From assembly GCA_002327305.1 (NCBI GenBank), contig DCUZ01000051.1, positions 1 to 19,345 on the forward strand: DNA of 19,345 nucleotides. Reading direction: 5' to 3'. The DNA comes from Holophagales bacterium UBA2201. GTDB taxonomy: Bacteria; Acidobacteriota; Thermoanaerobaculia; UBA2201. Below are positions 14,627 through 19,345 of this stretch, one piece after another (positions within the stretch are counted from its first letter, which is position 1; each line of letters begins with the position of its first letter). Under the pieces are notes generated by a model. That model was not told the DNA's origin and searched no databases. It saw nothing but the letters and a program-made list of their open reading frames with translations. Made by a program: the position numbers and the translations under genes.

Positions 14627-14640
14627 GGAGGGGGGCGGTG

Positions 14641-15321
14641 ATGGCGATGAAATACGATCAGGACTTCGCCGGGCGCGGCATGGCCCTCAAATACTACTTC
14701 GCCCTGAAGGAGACGGAGGGGGCAGGCGCCGTCCTGGAATTCGGCTGTTCCACGGGGGCTCTGCTGGCCGAAATGGCGAAGCGGGGGCAAACGGTGGTGG
14801 GGGTGGAGACGGACGCCGCCGCGGCCGCCGCGGCCCGCGCCAAAGGCGTGGAGATCGTCGAGGGGGACCTGGAGTCGGCGGCCACGCTCGAGGCGGTCCG
14901 CGCCCGCGGACCCTTCGACGCCCTCCTGTGCCTGGATGTCCTGGAGCACCTGAAGGACCCGTGGGCGTTCCTCCGTTCCGCGCAAGGACTGCTGAAACCG
15001 GAAGGAGCCCTTTTCGCCACGATCCCCAATGTCGGGTTCTACAAGACCCGCTGGGCCCATCTTCGCGGCCGGTTCGATTATGCCGAGGAGGGGATCATGG
15101 ACCGCGGCCACCTGCGCTTTTTCACTATCAATAGCGCACGGAAATTGTTCGAGGAAACCGGATGGCGGATCATCCACGGCTACCCGACCGCCGCCCCTTT
15201 GCCGTTCATGAAAGGGAAGCGCGAATTCACCGCCACGCGCATCGCCCAGAAATGGCCCAATCTCCTGGCGGAGGTGTACGCGTGGAGAGTGGTGCCAGAT
15301 AGGCTGAATGCTGAAGGCTGA
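14641..15321 (+). CDS. Class I SAM-dependent methyltransferase
   Basis: A 226-residue methyltransferase. The SAM-binding motif I is VLEFGCSTGALL (31-42), the acidic end of strand 2 is VGVETD, and the family stretch DALLCLDVLEHLKDPWAFL follows, as in Methyltransf_11/23 proteins that act on quinones, lipids or sugars. The substrate is unknown. ATG 14641 has GGAGGGG about 6 nt upstream. The frame is open to 14440, but that extension translates heptad repeats. The C-terminal RLNAEG and the stop TGA (15319-15321) are encoded by the first three units of a heptad array, so the original C-terminus has probably been replaced or extended. Confidence 0.87.
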   Translation: MAMKYDQDFAGRGMALKYYFALKETEGAGAVLEFGCSTGALLAEMAKRGQTVVGVETDAAAAAAARAKGVEIVEGDLESAATLEAVRARGPFDALLCLDVLEHLKDPWAFLRSAQGLLKPEGALFATIPNVGFYKTRWAHLRGRFDYAEEGIMDRGHLRFFTINSARKLFEETGWRIIHGYPTAAPLPFMKGKREFTATRIAQKWPNLLAEVYAWRVVPDRLNAEG

Positions 15322-15346
15322 GGGCGGAAGGCGGAAGGAAGGCGGC
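15301..15346. repeat. Heptanucleotide tandem array at the methyltransferase 3' end
   Basis: 7-bp units AGGCTGA changing to AGGCGGA along the array, with one interrupted unit near 15336. The methyltransferase stop codon lies in the third unit. Confidence 0.8.
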
Positions 15347-15359
15347 AGGGCAGCTAAAC

Positions 15360-15404
15360 GACCAGAGAGACCGGAAAGACCAGATAGACCGCACAGATCG
15401 GACG
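15360..15404. repeat. Nonanucleotide tandem array
   Basis: Five 9-bp units beginning GACC (for example GACCAGAGA and GACCGGAAA); the fifth is degenerate. It is the only array in the window with a 9-bp rather than a 7-bp period and it is sandwiched between two heptad arrays. Confidence 0.8.
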
Positions 15405-15406
15405 AT

Positions 15407-15441
15407 AGGCGGAAAGCGGCAGGCGGATCGCGGATAGCGGC
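15407..15441. repeat. Heptanucleotide tandem array abutting the propeller gene
   Basis: Five 7-bp units on the pattern AGGCGGA/TAGCGGC, related to the array at 9013-9047. It ends exactly one base before the stop codon (15442-15444) of the minus-strand propeller gene. Confidence 0.8.
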
Positions 15442-17472
15442 TTATTTCCCCGGCTCCTTCTCAGCCGGAACCGGTTCCACGATCGGCTCAAATAGCTCGG
15501 GATCGTAGACCCCCACCCGGCCGTCGTCCGCCACCAACCACACCCGCCCCTCGCCGTCGTGGGCCGAGGCCCGGAGGCGGTCGGCGAAGAGGCCGTCCCG
15601 CGAATCCAGCGTGTGGAACCGGATGCCGTCGAAGAGGGTGGCGCCGTTGCCCCAGTAGAGGTGGGTGATCCACAGGCGCCCTTGCGCGTCCTCGCTGAGG
15701 GAGGAGACAAAGTGGGAGGCGGCCATTTCCCCCCCCTTATAGGTGCGCAGCCCCCCTTCATCAATAATGGAGAGGCCCCCGTTGGTCCCCACGGCCACCG
15801 CGCCGCTCTTCATCGGCAGGACACATTCGGCCGTCCAGTACCCCAGCCCGTCGTCGGGGCTCCAGTGCTTCCAGAGCCCGTTCCTCCACCGGTGAAGATT
15901 GGGGTTCTCATACCCCTTCTCCTTGACGAACTGCGGATTCGAAGCCACCCAGACGCCCCCTTCGGCGTCCTCGGCGATCTGCCAGATGAGATTCTTCGGG
16001 AAGAGGCGGGCCTCCCCGGCGAACCGCGTCCACTGCGACCCGTCGAAACGATAGAGTCCGTCGCTCCGGGTGCCCACCCACAGCCGGCCCCTGGAATCGA
16101 GCATGAAATCGATGCCGGGCGCTTCCGCCGGGAGCGGGTCCACCGGCGGCAGGTCCACGCGCCGGAAACCCGTCCCCCGTTCAACCGGGAGCATCAGGTA
16201 GCCGGCCCACCGCTTTTGCATCTCTTCCGCCTGGTCGGGAGGGCAGGGGCGCGGGCAATCATTGGAGAAGCGATAGCCGTTGTACCGCATCACCGCCAGC
16301 GCCCCGTCGGACCGCCGGAAGGCGGTGAACCCGGCGGCGGGCCCCTGGTGCCGGTCGGGGCACGCCTGGCGCCCATTGAGAAAGACGACGGTCTTTCCCT
16401 CCACCGTATCCACCGCCACCTGTCCCGACTGACGCTTCCCCTTCAACAGCGATTCCGCCGCGGAACATGCGTCGGGGAACACCCGCCCGGCCATCTTGAG
16501 CGGGGTCGGCGGACGGCGGATGGCCCGTTCCGCCTCCTCCACCTGCGCCACCTGAAGACCCCGGGAAATGAACCATAACATCCCGGTGCGGTCCACCACG
16601 AGGTCGCGCACGGCATCGTCGGGGAGCCCTTCGGCATAACCGAACCGGAACGCCCGGCCCTGCTCGAGGAAGAACAACCCCTCCTGCCAGGTGGAGACCC
16701 AGGTTCGGCCGCCCGGGCGGGCCGCCACCGCCGTCACCCACTGGCCGGGGAGGTGGTGGGCCAGGACGGTCCCCTTTCGATTGAGGACAAAGAAGCCGTT
16801 ATGCGTCCCGGCGAAGATGCGGCCGTCGGCGGTTGAATCAAGGGAAGTGATCCACTCCTCCGAGCCCCCCGTCCCGCTCCACAAATGCCTCCAGCCGGAT
16901 CCCCGCGGATCGTTCAGCACCCAGAGGGCGGGGCCTCCGGCCAATAATGCGCCCCAGCGGGTGGCATGGAAGTGGTCGAAAATGCTCCCCTGGGTCTCTG
17001 GGACGGGCCGCCAGGCCTTGGTCCGGAAATTCCATTCCTTCAAGGATTGGGCCGCGACGAAGATCCGTCCGAGGAACACCCCGGCGTCGTGGAGGTAATC
17101 GTCGGGGAGGGGCAGTTGGTCCCAGCGTCCGCCGATGAAACAGGGGAGGGATTTCTCGTGCCATTTCGCCACGCAAAAACGGCCCTCCCGATCCATGGCG
17201 AAGCCCTTGGGATTTCCGGTCCCCGGGACTCGATGAACGGTCGGGTCCTCGGGTTTGCCGGGCTGGAAGACACTCACTTGACCGCCGCCGGCCCACACGG
17301 TTCCGTCGGCGCCGAGTTCGAGGGCCATGACGCCCCCATGCCCCTCCACGGCCTTCCAAAAGGTGCCGGGCCCGGCCTCTGCGGGGACTTTCTGGGCGGC
17401 CGCGCCGGATGCGAGCATCACCCCAACCGTGATGGACAGGATAAGGGGGCGGAGGGTCCGGCCTGGCGCCAT
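15442..17472 (-). CDS. Exported two-component-regulator-propeller-like protein
   Basis: A 676-residue protein with a signal peptide (residues 1 to about 26, hydrophobic core LILSITVGVMLASGAAA). Propeller-type repeats run along its whole length, for example LWVGTRSDGLYRFDGSQWTRF, VWVASNP, RLWITHLYWGNGATLFDG and RVWLVADDGRVGVYDPELF. These match the Reg_prop or ligand-sensor propeller style found before hybrid histidine kinases. Here the protein stops without a membrane helix, kinase or response regulator, so it is a free-standing periplasmic or secreted propeller. The base composition is like that of its neighbours, unlike the AT-rich propeller gene at 7030. No Shine-Dalgarno is visible; a TAAAAT box lies 6 nt before the ATG. 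The ligand is unknown. Confidence 0.8.
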   Translation of the reverse strand: MAPGRTLRPLILSITVGVMLASGAAAQKVPAEAGPGTFWKAVEGHGGVMALELGADGTVWAGGGQVSVFQPGKPEDPTVHRVPGTGNPKGFAMDREGRFCVAKWHEKSLPCFIGGRWDQLPLPDDYLHDAGVFLGRIFVAAQSLKEWNFRTKAWRPVPETQGSIFDHFHATRWGALLAGGPALWVLNDPRGSGWRHLWSGTGGSEEWITSLDSTADGRIFAGTHNGFFVLNRKGTVLAHHLPGQWVTAVAARPGGRTWVSTWQEGLFFLEQGRAFRFGYAEGLPDDAVRDLVVDRTGMLWFISRGLQVAQVEEAERAIRRPPTPLKMAGRVFPDACSAAESLLKGKRQSGQVAVDTVEGKTVVFLNGRQACPDRHQGPAAGFTAFRRSDGALAVMRYNGYRFSNDCPRPCPPDQAEEMQKRWAGYLMLPVERGTGFRRVDLPPVDPLPAEAPGIDFMLDSRGRLWVGTRSDGLYRFDGSQWTRFAGEARLFPKNLIWQIAEDAEGGVWVASNPQFVKEKGYENPNLHRWRNGLWKHWSPDDGLGYWTAECVLPMKSGAVAVGTNGGLSIIDEGGLRTYKGGEMAASHFVSSLSEDAQGRLWITHLYWGNGATLFDGIRFHTLDSRDGLFADRLRASAHDGEGRVWLVADDGRVGVYDPELFEPIVEPVPAEKEPGK

Positions 17473-17478
17473 AAGAGT

Positions 17479-17484
17479 ATTTTA
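17479..17484 (-). promoter_or_regulatory. Putative -10 box of the exported propeller gene
   Basis: TAAAAT on the minus strand ends 6 nt before the ATG at 17472. No good -35 match was found at 16-18 nt. As at 13379 and 14388, the spacing implies a leaderless transcript. Confidence 0.45.
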
Positions 17485-17543
17485 CCCCAGGTGGGCCTGC
17501 CACCGACAGGAATGAAAGAGGCCCCTGGTCCGTTCTCCTTTAG

Positions 17544-17870
17544 ATGTCCCGCATGATGTTCGCCGGTTCCCTCGCTATGATCATGGCCCTTTCGCTGGCG
17601 CCCAGGGCGCTGGTTTGCGGGAGCGCGCAGAAGCACGAGTGTTCCTGCTGTGACATGGGCGACGCCTGCACCTGCTGTGACATCGTCCCGTTTTATCCGG
17701 AACAGGCAGCCGCCTCGCCCGAGGCCGTCCGGGTCTCCGCTCCGGAAGCGTGGATGGCGACGACCGGTCCTGATGTCCTTTCGGACGGCGGCTCCGCGCC
17801 CGTCATCTTTGTCGTGGAATCCGCCCACGGCCCGCCGCCCTTTTTAAAAACCACCCAACTCCGCATCTGA
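17544..17870 (+). CDS. Small exported Cys-rich protein of the metal efflux operon
   Basis: A 108-residue protein with a signal peptide (about residues 1-28). Just after it lies a tight cysteine cluster, HECSCCDMGDACTCCD (31-46), in which a CxCCD unit occurs twice (C33-D37 and C42-D46). The remainder is low-complexity and ends PPPFLKTTQLRI. The cluster strongly suggests binding of a soft metal such as copper or silver in the periplasm. I recognise no named family. It is 52 bp upstream of the CusC-like gene on the same strand and probably the first gene of that operon. The start is tentative because the ribosome binding site is weak; ATGs at 17553 and 17556 are alternatives. Confidence 0.7.
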   Translation: MSRMMFAGSLAMIMALSLAPRALVCGSAQKHECSCCDMGDACTCCDIVPFYPEQAAASPEAVRVSAPEAWMATTGPDVLSDGGSAPVIFVVESAHGPPPFLKTTQLRI

Positions 17871-17922
17871 TCGCGCCCCCTTTCCGGTCATCGTTTCCCC
17901 CTATGACTGAAAGGAGGCGTTC

Positions 17923-19197
17923 ATGCCTTTTCCGCGATATTTATTATGGATCTTTTTGCCCTCCGCGTTGCTGGCGCAGGGTGCTCCGGAGCCCGCTTCC
18001 CTCTCCGCGCCGCCGGTGGAGGAGCTCATCCGGCAGGCCCTCCACGCCTCGCCGATGTTGAGGGCCGGCGCCGAAGCCGCAGGGGCCGACGCCGAAACGG
18101 CCCTGGCCGCCGGCGCCCTTCCCGATCCGATGGTCGAAGTGATGCTCCAGAATGTCGGTTTCCCGGACTACACCGTCGGTGAGGAGGAGATGTCCATGCT
18201 GGGGGTGGAGGTGCGCCAGGGCCTCCCCTATCCCGGCAAGCGGAAAGCCGAAAGGGAGGTGGGCGGCGCCCGGGTCGCCACCGCCCTCGAGCGCTGGGAA
18301 CGCGCGCGGCGCCGGGCGGCCCTGGAGGTCCGCCGGGCGCACGCGGAACTCTACGCCCTCGACCGCGAGCGGGAGATCCTGCTGGATTCGCGCGACCTGA
18401 TTGACCTCGCCGGGGTCGTGGCCGCATCCCGTTACGGCACGGGAGAGGCCGATGCCGGGGCCGTTCTGCGGGCGCAATTGAAGGGTGACCAACTCGCCAT
18501 CCGCCTGGACGATCTGGCCGCCCTCCGGGCCGCCCTGGTGGCGGAATTGAACGCCCTGCGCGGCCTGTCGGCGGAGACCCCGCTGGGGCCGGTGGGCGAT
18601 CTGCCCGACTATGCGCCGCCGGAAAGGGATGCCATCGTCACAGGTTCACCCGAAGTGGCCGTGGCGCGCACCCTCTTGCGCTCGGCGGAGCTGGCCCTCG
18701 ACGTGGCGCGCCTTGCAGCCAGGCCCGACTTTTTCGTCGGCGCCGGGATGGCCTCGCGAGGCGGCTTCGACGGGGTGGCCACCCTGCGGTTCGGCGTCGA
18801 ACTGCCCCTCTGGTCCAAATCCAAGCAGGCCCCCCTGGCGCGCGCCGCCGAACGGGAGTTGGAGGCGGCCCGCCAGGAATTGGCCCAGGCGGAATTGGAG
18901 GCGGCGCAGCGGGCCGGTGCCCTGACGGCCCGCAGGCAGGCCGCGACGCGGCAGATCGAGCGCATCCGTGAAGCAATTCTTCCGCGCACCTCCGAAACGA
19001 TAGCGTCCGCCCGGACCGCCTATATCTCCGGCCGGGGTGACTTCCCGGCCATGCTTGACGCCCTGGACCTTTGGCTGGAGTCCCGGATCGCGCTGGCCAG
19101 GCGGGAATCGGAACGCTTGGCCGCGGAGGCGGAATTGATGTACCTCGCGGGGGCCGACCCCGCCATTTCGGAAGGAGCCCCCCATGAAAACCGCTAA
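17923..19197 (+). CDS. TolC-family outer-membrane efflux protein, CusC-like
   Basis: A 424-residue outer-membrane factor with a signal peptide (about residues 1-19, ending LLAQG). Two halves with the long helical repeats of the TolC fold follow, for example RVATALERWERARRRAALEVRRAHAELYALDRE and ARAAERELEAARQELAQAELEAA. The stretch MLGVEVRQGLPYPGKR is typical of heavy-metal (Cus/Czc) family members. It should form the outer-membrane duct of an RND efflux pump. AAGGAGG lies 5 nt before the ATG. Its 3' end overlaps the adaptor gene by 14 bp, so the two are co-translated. Confidence 0.92.
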   Translation: MPFPRYLLWIFLPSALLAQGAPEPASLSAPPVEELIRQALHASPMLRAGAEAAGADAETALAAGALPDPMVEVMLQNVGFPDYTVGEEEMSMLGVEVRQGLPYPGKRKAEREVGGARVATALERWERARRRAALEVRRAHAELYALDREREILLDSRDLIDLAGVVAASRYGTGEADAGAVLRAQLKGDQLAIRLDDLAALRAALVAELNALRGLSAETPLGPVGDLPDYAPPERDAIVTGSPEVAVARTLLRSAELALDVARLAARPDFFVGAGMASRGGFDGVATLRFGVELPLWSKSKQAPLARAAERELEAARQELAQAELEAAQRAGALTARRQAATRQIERIREAILPRTSETIASARTAYISGRGDFPAMLDALDLWLESRIALARRESERLAAEAELMYLAGADPAISEGAPHENR

Positions 19198-19345
19198 ACT
19201 GCTGATTGTCGTCCTGGCCGTCCTGCTGGCCCTCGCCGCCGCCTGCGCCCCCAAGGACGGCGAGGCCGTGAAGTATCACTGCCCCATGCACCCGACCTAT
19301 GTCAGCGACCGCCCCGGCGCGTGCCCCATCTGCGGCATGGACCTG
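19184..19345 (+). CDS. RND efflux periplasmic adaptor, CusB-like (5' part only)
   Basis: The first 54 residues are in the window; the gene runs off the right edge. A lipoprotein signal ends in the lipobox LAAAC (acylated cysteine C21). It is followed by a heavy-metal-binding domain, YHCPMHPTYVSDRPGACPICGMDL (31-54), with the CPMHP and CPICGMDL motifs found at the N-terminus of CusB-type copper/silver adaptors. GAAGGAG lies 6 nt before the ATG, inside the tolC-like gene. An RND pump gene (CusA-like) is expected next. Confidence 0.92.
   Translation, partial: MKTAKLLIVVLAVLLALAAACAPKDGEAVKYHCPMHPTYVSDRPGACPICGMDL

Noticed and set aside
14440..14640. Longer methyltransferase starting at 14440
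   Set aside because: The extension translates heptad arrays into repetitive Arg/Phe/Pro-rich sequence with no family similarity. The ribosome binding site is at 14628-14634.

Overview
The window comes from a GC-rich, Gram-negative bacterium. The evidence is a TolC-type outer-membrane efflux gene followed by a lipoprotein adaptor, exported beta-propeller proteins and coding lines near 65-70% GC. No rRNA, tRNA or clear lineage marker is present. The gene content would suit an uncultured Acidobacteriota-like or other deep Gram-negative lineage, but that is only a weak inference.

Layout. Positions 1-480 are gene-poor: heptanucleotide repeats, a TATAAT box, a truncated second copy of the purN 5' end and a block of four hairpins. 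purN (481-1101) and an acylphosphatase (1223-1495) follow on +. A tight four-gene minus-strand operon (5932 to 1505) encodes a Gld-like ABC system: ATPase, ABC-2 permease, GldG-like protein and DUF4340 protein. On + come a YhcC-type radical SAM protein (5964-6887), an AT-rich 14-repeat exported propeller protein with its own consensus promoter (7030-8997), a short-chain dehydrogenase (9056-9823), a MenA/UbiA-type prenyltransferase (10002-10889) and a CPBP membrane protease (10968-11558). On - are a DUF47/PhoU-like plus PiT phosphate transport pair (13379 to 11746) and a glycosyltransferase (14388 to 13408). A SAM methyltransferase (14641-15321, +) and an exported propeller protein (17472 to 15442, -) come next. 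The window ends inside a heavy-metal efflux operon (17544 onward, +): a small exported Cys-rich protein, a CusC-like TolC protein and the start of a CusB-like adaptor.

The most unusual signal is not a gene. Many gene borders carry short arrays of degenerate 7-bp tandem repeats, and one array has a 9-bp period. The unit sequence differs at each site. I count about a dozen blocks, the longest about 124 bp. They resemble in form the heptanucleotide STRR elements known from cyanobacteria. Two genes (purN and the methyltransferase) take their stop codons from such arrays.

Other points: a 30-bp direct repeat brackets a hairpin block at the start of purN in a way that could be lost by recombination to restore a promoter-linked gene. 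Several genes have a -10 box only 6-8 nt before the start codon, which suggests leaderless mRNAs.
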